Shown: positions 53,298 through 60,370 of the stretch, in pieces
How positions within the stretch are numbered: position 1 is the stretch's first letter
Layout of the letters: each line of letters starts with the position of its first letter
Assembly: GCA_045629285.1 (NCBI GenBank)
Contig: JAZQQY010000026.1
Coordinates: 27,300 to 91,299 of the forward strand
Reading direction: 5' to 3'
DNA from: UBA1723 sp045629285
Lineage (GTDB): Bacteria; Bacteroidota; Bacteroidia; Bacteroidales; Paludibacteraceae
Length of the DNA: 64,000 nt
Made by a program: the position numbers and the translations under genes
The notes under the pieces: model-generated
What the model saw: only the letters and a program-made list of their open reading frames with translations
Told to the model about the DNA's origin: nothing
Databases searched by the model: none

Positions 53298-55025
53298 TTA
53301 TACTCTTGTTCGTATTTGAGTTTGTTCTTTAGTTGTTATGCCAAAAATCGAATAAACTTTTTGGTCAAGCTGTTCTTGAAGATCCGCAGTAAAAGAAGAG
53401 CTTTGAATAGTTGAAACTAAGGCACAAAGATCTTCATCTTGTTTCCTGGTCAATTTTGGAAAGGGCAACTCTTGCAGATTTCCCTTTAATACTTTTATGT
53501 CTGAAAATTTTATAGAATAATAATAATGATACAGAGAAGAATTTAATAGAGCAGCGACACTTTTAATAGAAATCGTATCAAGCTGCGGTATTAGAATATT
53601 CGCACTATTCAGACAAAGACACTGTTTGTCATCATAGGCGACAATAGGGTATTTAGCAATGAACCTATATATCAGTTTTTCAGGTGCTCTAAAAAATTCT
53701 TCCTTTGCACATTGTTGAAAGTTTTCTGGGTCAAACAAGATGTATGCGGACTCATTTTGAAGCTTAAATGGATCAACGTGTTTGCCAACATATACAGGCT
53801 CCAAGCCTTCTGCCATTTCTTTCTTAACTTTATTTTTATTGTCACCAGTCACTATACCCAATGCCCATTGACTATGAGACAATTTATCATGGCACGATGA
53901 TTCCATCTTGTCAATGATTGAATTGTCTAAATTACTTAATGTCTCGATAGCGATATTACCAGCTTTTTTATCTTCCAAAGTAAGTGCAATCTCAAAATTG
54001 CCACTTTCACTGGTAACTGTATAGCTTTGACTATCAGTTTTATCAAGTGTTAGTCTAATGCTGAAATAATCAGTAAAGACACCGTCAAACCGATCTTTAT
54101 AGAGATCTATCTGACGTATAGTTGAATTTGATAGTATATATTTACGAATATCACCATGAGTCTTTATTTTCAACAAAGAGGTTGGCAGTAAAAAATATAG
54201 TGTTCCAGACTCTTTTAGTCGAGTCAATGATTCTATAATCACCATTGATGCACGTTCCTTCGACTTGACCAATGGATAATTTTTTAAATACAAACCTTCT
54301 TTATCACTTCCCCAAGGAGGATTCGTATAGATGTTGTCGAATCTAAATGGGAGATTATTGACGTTATCAGAATCAAACAAATCCTTATTTAGGAAATCTG
54401 CACAATAGATATTCGGAGCAAATTCTTTATCATGATATTTAATTAAGAGATTTACAGATGCTATCATGACAGCTGTAGGATTTATATCAAAGCCATAAAG
54501 ATTTGAAGGATTATTTGTATTTACAGCCAATAGAAAAGCTCCACTTCCGCAACACGGATCAAGAAAAGTTTCGGTGTCAGAAAGTGTTTTGTCCCCAACA
54601 ATATAGTTGACTACGCTTTTGCAAGTGTAGTATTGGCCAGTGAGATTTCGTTCTCCTTCTGTAATCAATGACTGATATATAAAACCTAAAACATCTTCAG
54701 AGGTTTCCCAAGTGTCATTAGGTATTTCTATATCGATACAACTCAAATGGTTATACTTGTTAAGAAACTCTTTAACATGTTTCTTATGCATCAAATTTTT
54801 ACTTGTCAACGCTGAGCAAACAAGAGTGTACATGATGCAGTCTATCGACGAATCAATAGACAACACCTTCTGAAGAAGAATGTTGGCTTTGGAATCATCA
54901 AGATAATTGGTTGCAGTTATTCTTTTGGTTGACCGAGTTTTATTTGCTCGTTTTGTCAACTTTTCATTGGCATCACAATTCAGTTTCTTCCAATTATACT
55001 CTGTTGCTTTGCTAATTCGTGGCAT
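53298..55025 (-). CDS. N6-adenine DNA methyltransferase (gamma class, TaqI/Eco57I-like)
   Basis: 575 residues. Motif I for S-adenosylmethionine is FLDPCCGSGAFLLAVN (about residue 160) and the catalytic motif IV is NIYTNPPWGSD (about 235), the NPP(Y/F/W) form of N6-adenine methylases. An N-terminal helical region (LTGQYYTCKSVVNYIV is typical of HsdM-like proteins) precedes them, and the C-terminal 200 residues resemble a target recognition domain ending in PFPKLTRKQDEDL. It protects host DNA from the adjacent nuclease. Its start overlaps the end of the broken controller gene. Confidence 0.92.
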   Translation of the reverse strand: MPRISKATEYNWKKLNCDANEKLTKRANKTRSTKRITATNYLDDSKANILLQKVLSIDSSIDCIMYTLVCSALTSKNLMHKKHVKEFLNKYNHLSCIDIEIPNDTWETSEDVLGFIYQSLITEGERNLTGQYYTCKSVVNYIVGDKTLSDTETFLDPCCGSGAFLLAVNTNNPSNLYGFDINPTAVMIASVNLLIKYHDKEFAPNIYCADFLNKDLFDSDNVNNLPFRFDNIYTNPPWGSDKEGLYLKNYPLVKSKERASMVIIESLTRLKESGTLYFLLPTSLLKIKTHGDIRKYILSNSTIRQIDLYKDRFDGVFTDYFSIRLTLDKTDSQSYTVTSESGNFEIALTLEDKKAGNIAIETLSNLDNSIIDKMESSCHDKLSHSQWALGIVTGDNKNKVKKEMAEGLEPVYVGKHVDPFKLQNESAYILFDPENFQQCAKEEFFRAPEKLIYRFIAKYPIVAYDDKQCLCLNSANILIPQLDTISIKSVAALLNSSLYHYYYSIKFSDIKVLKGNLQELPFPKLTRKQDEDLCALVSTIQSSSFTADLQEQLDQKVYSIFGITTKEQTQIRTRV

Positions 55026-55246
55026 AGTTTGACAGTTTGATTAACATTGCTCGTATCATTAAGCAAATCCTTAACATTTACATTGAGGACTCTTGCTATT
55101 TGGTCTAAAGTTTTCAAATCAGGTTGTGCTTAATTGCTACACCATTTACTAACCGTACAAGTTGATTTGCAGAGCTCTTCAGCAAGCCACCTTCCTGTTT
55201 TCTCTTGTTCTACAAGAACTAATTTAATACGATTTAGACGAGCCAT
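54980..55246 (-). pseudogene. Broken HTH (XRE-type) controller of the restriction-modification system
   Basis: From the ATG at 55246 the frame gives MARLNRIKLVLVEQEKTGRW, then TVSKWCSN and an in-frame TAA at codon 39 (55130-55132), then AQPDLKTLDQIARVLNVNVK and DLLND, ending at 54980 inside the methylase gene. The two halves together are a complete Cro/CI-type helix-turn-helix protein of 89 codons, in the position of the controller genes of type II systems. A single base change in one codon explains the stop. Confidence 0.85.
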
Positions 55247-55405
55247 ATTTATTAAATTGATTTAACTTTGGTGCAAAAGTTATAAAAAATATTGAAATAC
55301 GAACAGATAACACCAAGCTTTTTATCATATCTGTTTTTTTTCTGTTATATGGTATTCAAACCTTTCATTTCCTTATCCCTTAAGAATGAAATAACTATTA
55401 TTTCT

Positions 55406-55555
55406 TTAATTCTTTTTTCCATTTTGTCTGCCTTGATTGATACAAAAATAATCACCCTTGGCAGCAATCTTGCGAATGATTTTCAAACGGTCGGTTATGT
55501 CCACCATATAATGCTCATTAGGGCGACAAGTGCCAGCAGTATTGAAAAACTTCAT
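55406..55555 (-). pseudogene. 5' relic of an AAA-ATPase gene
   Basis: The minus-strand frame from the ATG at 55555 reads MKFFNTAGTCRPNEHYMVD, DRLKIIRKIAAKGDYFCI and GRQNGKKN, then stops. This matches the start of a common AAA-ATPase family (FNTAG-x-C/V-x-P-x-x-HYM, then YF-x-I-x-x-x-RQ-x-GKT). The Walker A end is altered (GKK for GKT) and the remaining protein is absent. The rest of the 497-base gap 55247-55743 holds only the hemA control region. Confidence 0.7.
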
Positions 55556-55642
55556 GTTTGAATTGCCTATAGCAGTCAATGTTAAAATCGCAAAATTATG
55601 ATTTTTTACAATTGCCAAACTCGTACGATAATAGAAACGGAT

Positions 55643-55660
55643 ATCCCAAACGTATGTGAT
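55643..55660. promoter_or_regulatory. Putative operator 3 (hemA)
   Basis: ATCCCAAACGTATGTGAT, 17 of 18 bases as in the best copy. The TAATTTTG -7 box at 55705-55712 begins exactly 44 bases after its end. The intervening GTTCCACC and TTTTTGCGATTTCC are shared with the hemC promoter, as if one promoter had been duplicated. Confidence 0.8.
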
Positions 55661-55743
55661 ATGTTCCACCATTTTTTGCGATTTCCTGAGTTTACTGCTA
55701 GATGTAATTTTGCAACTGGAGTTAAACTTAAAGTTGCGAACAA

Positions 55744-56607
55744 ATGGTAGAATCAATTATCGTAAATAATAGAAGCGAGTCGCCTCTTCAGCTCTCCAGA
55801 AAAGAGGATGGCGTACTTGTCAAGACTTGCGCCCGTACGGAATCGTATTGGGGCGACGGTGATGTGCCTGCTGAGACAGCCCGCCATCTTTTCCGTGTGG
55901 CGGCCGGACTTGAATCTCCACTTCTTGGAGAGGGCGCTATACTTGGCCAGATCAAGCAATCCTACTTTGAGGCGAAAGAAGCAGGAAAACTGTCGTCGGC
56001 CATCAATAAACTGTTTCAGACTGCTATCTGCGTGGGCCATCGCGCTCGCACTGAGACTGGTATTGCCAGAGGTGCAGTCTCATATTCTCAGGTGACGGTG
56101 GATATCCTTTGCCAAGAGATACCTGACCTTGGAAATAAGGTCGTCAGCATCATCGGTGTCAACGATCTTACTGAATCTATTTTGAATTTCCTTACGGCTC
56201 GTGGTGCTACTAACATCATCCTTGCCAATCGCAGTTTCGACAAGGCGGAAGCAGTGGCAAGCAAGTATAATGCTGTGGCTTTGTCGTTGAGCGATAAACA
56301 GAAATTGCTTCAACTTTCAGATGTCATTATCAGTGCGACATCTGCTCCTCATACTATCATAAACAGTAGTGATCTTCCTATTTTCAAATCACAATTATTA
56401 TTTGACCTTGCTAATCCTCAGGATATCGAGGATGGTGTGGCTTCACTCCACGGCAAAAAACTCTTCAATCTTCAGCAGATTGAGCGTCTTGCTCAGCGGA
56501 ATCTGCAGAAGAGAGCGTTGGAAGTCGACAAATGTGAGTCTATCATCGAAGAGGAGATTGAGAATCTCCAGCATTGGCAGAATTATAGAAAACAATTGAT
56601 TGGTTAA
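55744..56607 (+). CDS. hemA: Short glutamyl-tRNA reductase
   Basis: Reduces glutamyl-tRNA to glutamate-1-semialdehyde, the entry to tetrapyrroles. The catalytic Cys is in VLVKTCARTESYW (about residue 29; the usual form is STCNRTE). GLESPLLGEGAILGQIKQSY and the NADPH domain (VVSIIGVNDLTESILNFL, LANRSFDKAEAVASKY) are clear. At 287 residues it lacks most of the N-terminal subdomain before the Cys and the C-terminal dimerisation domain of the usual 420-residue enzyme. It is followed by hemL, which supports an active role. Own operator-bearing promoter. Confidence 0.93.
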   Translation: MVESIIVNNRSESPLQLSRKEDGVLVKTCARTESYWGDGDVPAETARHLFRVAAGLESPLLGEGAILGQIKQSYFEAKEAGKLSSAINKLFQTAICVGHRARTETGIARGAVSYSQVTVDILCQEIPDLGNKVVSIIGVNDLTESILNFLTARGATNIILANRSFDKAEAVASKYNAVALSLSDKQKLLQLSDVIISATSAPHTIINSSDLPIFKSQLLFDLANPQDIEDGVASLHGKKLFNLQQIERLAQRNLQKRALEVDKCESIIEEEIENLQHWQNYRKQLIG

Positions 56608-56712
56608 TATTCAATCAATTGCAAAAAATGATAAGAGTGAATAATGATAAGTTAAGAATGTTGGGATTTGCCAATTCTTAATATTAATCCTTAAATTTTA
56701 ATTTATTAGGAA

Positions 56713-57987
56713 ATGGGAAGAGAAAAAAGTAAGGCAGCCTTTGAAGAGGCTCAGAAATATATACCAGGTGGTGTGAACAGCCCTGTAAGAGCTTTGAGAA
56801 GTGTAGGGGAATCACCACTATTCATCAAGAATGCAAAAGGTGTGACGTTGACTGATATCGACGGTAACCAATATACGGATTTCTGCCTTTCGTGGGGAGT
56901 GTTCATTGCAGGACACGCTAATCCACACGTTCAGCAGGCTGTCCTAAGCGCTATTCCAAACGGCACAAGTTACGGCATCCCGACTTTGCTTGAAACTCAG
57001 TTGGCAAAGAAGGTGTCGGAATTGATTCCGTCGATGGAGCAGGTGCGATTCGTCAACTCCGGTACCGAAGCCACAATGTCGGCCATTCGTTTGGCTCGCG
57101 GCTATACCAAGCGTGATTATATCATCAAGTTCGACGGTTGCTACCACGGCCACGCAGACCATCTGTTGGTAAGCGCAGGTTCAGGTGTCGCCACTTGTGG
57201 AATCAGCAGCTCATCGGGTGTACCTCAGGATTTTGCCAAGTACACACTTGTCGCACCGTTCAACGACAAGGATGCATTGCGTGAAATCTTCAATCAGCAT
57301 AAAGGTGAGATTGCCGCGATCATTGTGGAGCCTGTGCCTTGTAACATGGGTGTGGTGCCGGCTCAGAACGAGTTTTTGCAGTTTTTGCGTGAGATAACAA
57401 AGGAGAATGATTCGCTATTGATTTTCGACGAAGTGATCACTGGTTTCAGATTGACTCTTGGCGGAGCTCAGAAATTCTATGGCATTACTCCGGATTTGAC
57501 GACTGTCGGCAAAATCGTGGGTGGAGGATTTCCTGCCGCTGCATTCGGCGGACGTAGAGAAATTATGCAGTTGTTGGCGCCGTTAGGACCTGTTTATCAG
57601 GCAGGAACACTTTCTGGTAATCCGATAGCCATGACTGCCGGACTTGCCACTCTTGAAGTGCTAAGTCAGCCTGACACATACGAGTTGCTCAATGCCAAAG
57701 CAGAACGATTCATCACAAAACTAGCGGAGATATTGCGTCCGAAGGGAGTCGTGATCAATCATGTCGGCAATATGTTCACTCCATTCTTTACAGGAGGAAA
57801 AGCACCACGCAATTTCGATGATGTGAAAACAAGCGACACAGAGGCATTCGCACGCTTTTTCCGCTATATGTTGGCTCACGGTGTCTATATCTCACCATCA
57901 CAGTTTGAAGGCAATTTTATATCTATTCAGCATACAGAGGCTCAACTTGCTGAAATTCTGGAGATTGTAAAAGGTTTTGAAGGATGA
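56713..57987 (+). CDS. hemL: Glutamate-1-semialdehyde 2,1-aminomutase
   Basis: PLP enzyme turning glutamate-1-semialdehyde into 5-aminolevulinate. KYIPGGVNSPVRAL at the N-terminus, VNSGTEATMSAIRLARGYT, FDGCYHGHADHLL and the Schiff-base Lys in TTVGKIVGGGFPAAAFGG (about residue 265) are textbook. Length 424 is normal. It lies 105 bases after hemA; the gap is AT-rich with an imperfect TTAATTCTTAAT-type palindrome. Together hemA, hemL, hemB and the fusion give a full route from glutamyl-tRNA to precorrin-2. Confidence 0.97.
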   Translation: MGREKSKAAFEEAQKYIPGGVNSPVRALRSVGESPLFIKNAKGVTLTDIDGNQYTDFCLSWGVFIAGHANPHVQQAVLSAIPNGTSYGIPTLLETQLAKKVSELIPSMEQVRFVNSGTEATMSAIRLARGYTKRDYIIKFDGCYHGHADHLLVSAGSGVATCGISSSSGVPQDFAKYTLVAPFNDKDALREIFNQHKGEIAAIIVEPVPCNMGVVPAQNEFLQFLREITKENDSLLIFDEVITGFRLTLGGAQKFYGITPDLTTVGKIVGGGFPAAAFGGRREIMQLLAPLGPVYQAGTLSGNPIAMTAGLATLEVLSQPDTYELLNAKAERFITKLAEILRPKGVVINHVGNMFTPFFTGGKAPRNFDDVKTSDTEAFARFFRYMLAHGVYISPSQFEGNFISIQHTEAQLAEILEIVKGFEG

Positions 57988-57988
57988 T

Positions 57989-58006
57989 ATCACAAACGTA
58001 TGTGAT
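57989..58006. promoter_or_regulatory. Putative operator 4 (thioredoxin/sulfur-carrier operon), best copy
   Basis: ATCACAAACGTATGTGAT, symmetric at 16 of 18 positions. It starts two bases after the hemL stop codon. The TAATTTTG -7 box (58051-58058) begins exactly 44 bases after its end; no TTTG stands at -33, which suggests activator dependence. Confidence 0.82.
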
Positions 58007-58104
58007 ACGATTACCATTAAATCGCTATTTTCCACATGCACAGGACGATGTAATTTTGCAACTGTAAAAAAGAAAGAAACGAATTAAAGAAAGGAATTGA
58101 AACT

Positions 58105-58422
58105 ATGGCAGAATTAAAGATTACAGACGACAACTACGAAGAGATCCTAAGTCAGGATGGAGTAGTGGTGATAGACTTTTGGGCGACTTGGTGCGGACCT
58201 TGTCAGCGTTTGTCTCCGATCATCGCACAGGTTGCGGAGGCGTATGAAGGCAAAGCAATCGTAGGCAAATGTAACGCAGAAAACAACGATGCTCTAACAG
58301 AGAAATTTCAGATTTCCAGCATCCCGACAATCCTTATCTTGAAGAACGGTGAGGTTGTAGACAAGCTAAGTGGAGCTGTGAATAAGTTGAAGATTACAGA
58401 CACAATCGACAAATATTTATAA
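58105..58422 (+). CDS. Thioredoxin
   Basis: 105-residue cytoplasmic thioredoxin with the redox site WATWCGPCQRLSPI (about residues 28-41) and the cis-Pro loop ISSIPTILIL. It is first in the operon with the sulfur carrier, E1 and JAMM genes, only 15 bases ahead of the carrier gene. In that setting it may reduce a persulfide or disulfide in sulfur transfer, or supply reductant for sulfate/sulfite assimilation. The two start regions share AAAGGAAT and AAACTATGGCA. Confidence 0.95.
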   Translation: MAELKITDDNYEEILSQDGVVVIDFWATWCGPCQRLSPIIAQVAEAYEGKAIVGKCNAENNDALTEKFQISSIPTILILKNGEVVDKLSGAVNKLKITDTIDKYL

Positions 58423-58437
58423 GAAAGGAATAAAACT

Positions 58438-58650
58438 ATGGCAAAGATTATTGTAAACGGTGAGGATCAGGAGGTACAGTTACCTCTAACAGTATCAGAT
58501 TTGATTAAGGCAAACAACGTATTCCAGCCAGAGATGGTAAGCGTTCAGGTCAACGAAGAGTTTGTCGAGCGTGAGGATTTCAATACACTTCAGATTAAGG
58601 AAGGTGATGCAGTAGACTTCCTTTATTTCATGGGTGGAGGCCAGTTTTAA
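58438..58650 (+). CDS. ThiS/MoaD-like sulfur carrier ending GGGQF
   Basis: 70-residue ubiquitin-like protein (MAKIIVNGEDQEVQLPLTV; LQIKEGDAVDFLYFMGGGQF at the end). Ordinary ThiS and MoaD end at the Gly-Gly that becomes a thiocarboxylate. Here two extra residues, Gln-Phe, follow the glycines and would have to be cut off first. A JAMM protease gene lies in the same operon, and an E1-like activating enzyme lies between. That is the arrangement known for HcyS/HcyF/HcyD in Wolinella (homocysteine synthesis) and related to CysO/Mec of mycobacteria. No thiazole genes are nearby. Confidence 0.88.
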   Translation: MAKIIVNGEDQEVQLPLTVSDLIKANNVFQPEMVSVQVNEEFVEREDFNTLQIKEGDAVDFLYFMGGGQF

Positions 58651-58726
58651 TGCATAATTAAGTTGGATGGCAACTTGAACCCTGAAACTGTTAATTCTTA
58701 ATCATTAACTTTTAATTATTTATAAG

Positions 58727-59536
58727 GTGTACGATTTTTCAGAAGAGGAACTACTCCGCTACAGCCGACACATTCTTTTGCAGGATGTAGGCGTAGAAGG
58801 ACAGGAAAAGATAAATGAAGCCAAGGTACTTGTAGTTGGTGCTGGTGGACTTGGAGCCCCGGTTTCACTATACCTTGCAGCAGCCGGAGTCGGTACAATC
58901 GGTATCATCGATGGCGATGTGGTGGATCTATCCAATTTGCAGCGTCAGGTGATCCATTTCACTAAGGATGTCGACACTCCAAAGGTGCTTTCAGCTAAGG
59001 AGAAGATGTTGGCAATCAATCCTAATGTGAAGGTAAATGCGATTCAGGATCTATTGATGGCAAACAATGCTTTGGATATCATCAAGGAGTATGATTTTAT
59101 TGTCGACGGTACAGACAACTTTCCAGTGAAGTTTCTTATCAACGACGCGTGTGTGATGGCAGGTAAACCATTCAGCCACGGAGGAATCCTTCGTTTTGAA
59201 GGCCAGACATTCACTCACGTTCCTGGTTCGGCATGTTACCGTTGTGTGTTCGGAGCACCACCTCCACCAAACGCAGTGCCTACATGTTCACAGGCAGGAG
59301 TGTTGGGTGCAATCGCAGGAATGCTCGGTACAATCCAGGCTGCAGAGACATTGAAGTACATCACAGGAGTCGGTGAATTGTTGACAGACAAGTTGTTGAC
59401 ATTCAATGCCAAGACAATGGACTTCCGTAAGATAAGCACTCACCACAACCATAAGTGTAAGTTGTGTGGAGATAATCCAACGATTACAGAACTTATCGAC
59501 TATGAGCAGGCCACTTGTGATTTAAAGAACCACTAA
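58727..59536 (+). CDS. ThiF/MoeB/HcyF-like E1 enzyme
   Basis: 269 residues starting at a GTG (58727); YDFSEEELLRYSRHILLQDVG is the family N-terminus. ATP site VLVVGAGGLGAPVSLYLAAAGVG (quoted part VVGAGGLGAPVSLYLA), LSNLQRQVIHF, DGTDNFPVKFLINDACV, zinc Cys pairs CYRC and CKLC, and PTCSQAGVLGAIAGMLG are all present. It adenylates the C-terminal Gly of a ubiquitin-like sulfur carrier. It lacks the C-terminal rhodanese domain of MOCS3-type proteins. Placed directly after the carrier gene, 76 bases apart. Confidence 0.93.
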   Translation: MYDFSEEELLRYSRHILLQDVGVEGQEKINEAKVLVVGAGGLGAPVSLYLAAAGVGTIGIIDGDVVDLSNLQRQVIHFTKDVDTPKVLSAKEKMLAINPNVKVNAIQDLLMANNALDIIKEYDFIVDGTDNFPVKFLINDACVMAGKPFSHGGILRFEGQTFTHVPGSACYRCVFGAPPPPNAVPTCSQAGVLGAIAGMLGTIQAAETLKYITGVGELLTDKLLTFNAKTMDFRKISTHHNHKCKLCGDNPTITELIDYEQATCDLKNH

Positions 59537-59557
59537 TTAACGAAGGTGGATAGTTTC

Positions 59558-59592
59558 TTGAAACCTGAAACTTGAAACCTGAAACTTGAAAC
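59558..59592. repeat. Short tandem repeat before the JAMM gene
   Basis: Two copies of TTGAAACCTGAAAC and a half copy in direct succession, i.e. five alternating 7-mers TTGAAAC/CTGAAAC. A one-mismatch 14-mer (TTGAACCCTGAAAC) lies at 58675-58688 before the E1 gene. Confidence 0.85.
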
Positions 59593-59596
59593 TAAC

Positions 59597-60079
59597 ATGA
59601 CTATAGGAGAAAAAACATACGGATGGCATGAGTCCAACGAGGTAATAAGGATCACGCAGGAAGCATTTGATTCCATTGTTAGCCAGGCACGCAACGATGC
59701 ACCTGTAGAGAGCTGCGGCTATGCACTTGGCACAATCGGTGAGGATGGACAGCGTAAGGTCACCTATAATTATCCGTTGACTAACATCGACCATGCAGAG
59801 GATCACTTTTCGTTGGATCCCAAGGAACAGTTTGCTGCCATCAAGTACGCCCGCACACATGGATTGGCCGTAATCGGTGGTTGGCACAGTCATCCCGCAT
59901 CTCCCAGTCGCCCTTCAGAAGAAGATAAACGACTTGCATTTGATCCGAAAGCACTTTACCTGATTTTGTCGCTTTCGCCGGAGGTCTCAGGACAACCATA
60001 CGTCGCAGAAGGAGAACCGGTACTTAATGCATTTCGAATAGAAGAAAAGGAAGTTACCCGCTTCCCTGTAATAGTTTAA
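59597..60079 (+). CDS. JAMM/MPN+ metalloprotease (Mec/HcyD-like)
   Basis: 160 residues. The full JAMM zinc site is visible: Glu in APVESCGYALG (about residue 38), and HSHPASPSRPSEED (about 97-110), i.e. His-x-His-Pro-x6-Ser-x2-Asp. Prokaryotic members clip C-terminal residues from ubiquitin-like sulfur carriers or release the amino acid formed on them. Its partner here is the carrier ending GGGQF, two genes upstream, so removal of Gln-Phe is the natural hypothesis. Last gene of the operon, followed by a strong terminator. Confidence 0.93.
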   Translation: MTIGEKTYGWHESNEVIRITQEAFDSIVSQARNDAPVESCGYALGTIGEDGQRKVTYNYPLTNIDHAEDHFSLDPKEQFAAIKYARTHGLAVIGGWHSHPASPSRPSEEDKRLAFDPKALYLILSLSPEVSGQPYVAEGEPVLNAFRIEEKEVTRFPVIV

Positions 60080-60086
60080 TTCCTTC

Positions 60087-60124
60087 GCCCAGGCTGATTC
60101 GCAACCAGTCTGGGCTTTCTTTTT
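60087..60124 (+). terminator. Terminator of the sulfur-carrier operon
   Basis: GCCCAGGCTG and CAGTCTGGGC form a 10-position stem (one G-T pair) with a TTTCTTTTT tail. Confidence 0.9.
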
Positions 60125-60211
60125 AATGTAAGATGTTGCAACACCCTACATAACAAAAATGTATTTTTTTTATGAGTTCTTTGTGACTCTGTGGTGAACT
60201 ATGATATAAAG

Positions 60212-60341
60212 TAATTTTGTCTTAAAAAAGAGGAGTTGTTATCGTTTTGTGGAATATGTGATGAGTTGTGATGTGTTTTGTGGAATATTTATCTATAAAT
60301 ATTGGTTCTTTTAGATTATGTGTGAATTGTATCTAATTTTG
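60212..60341 (+). promoter_or_regulatory. Control region of the NarL-type regulator gene
   Basis: Two TAATTTTG -7 boxes (60212-60219 and 60334-60341), neither with a good -33 box. Between them GTTTTGTGGAATAT occurs twice (60244-60257 and 60275-60288), 31 bases apart, about three helical turns. Apart from the terminator this is all I see in the 291-base gap. Confidence 0.55.
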
Positions 60342-60370
60342 TGCCCAGATGAGAATTAAATTATAGCGAA

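Noticed and set aside
55292..55561. Plus-strand 89-codon open frame in the gap before hemA
   Set aside because: Hydrophobic AT-driven frame without family resemblance, opposite to a recognisable ATPase relic.
58438..58650. Calling the ThiS-like gene a thiamine synthesis gene with a TPP riboswitch upstream
   Set aside because: No thiG, thiH, thiC or thiE gene is nearby, no TPP riboswitch pattern is visible, and the GGGQF tail with a JAMM gene argues for another sulfur-carrier role.
59558..59592. CRISPR-like repeat
   Set aside because: Units are 14 bases in direct tandem with no spacers, and there are no cas genes in the window.
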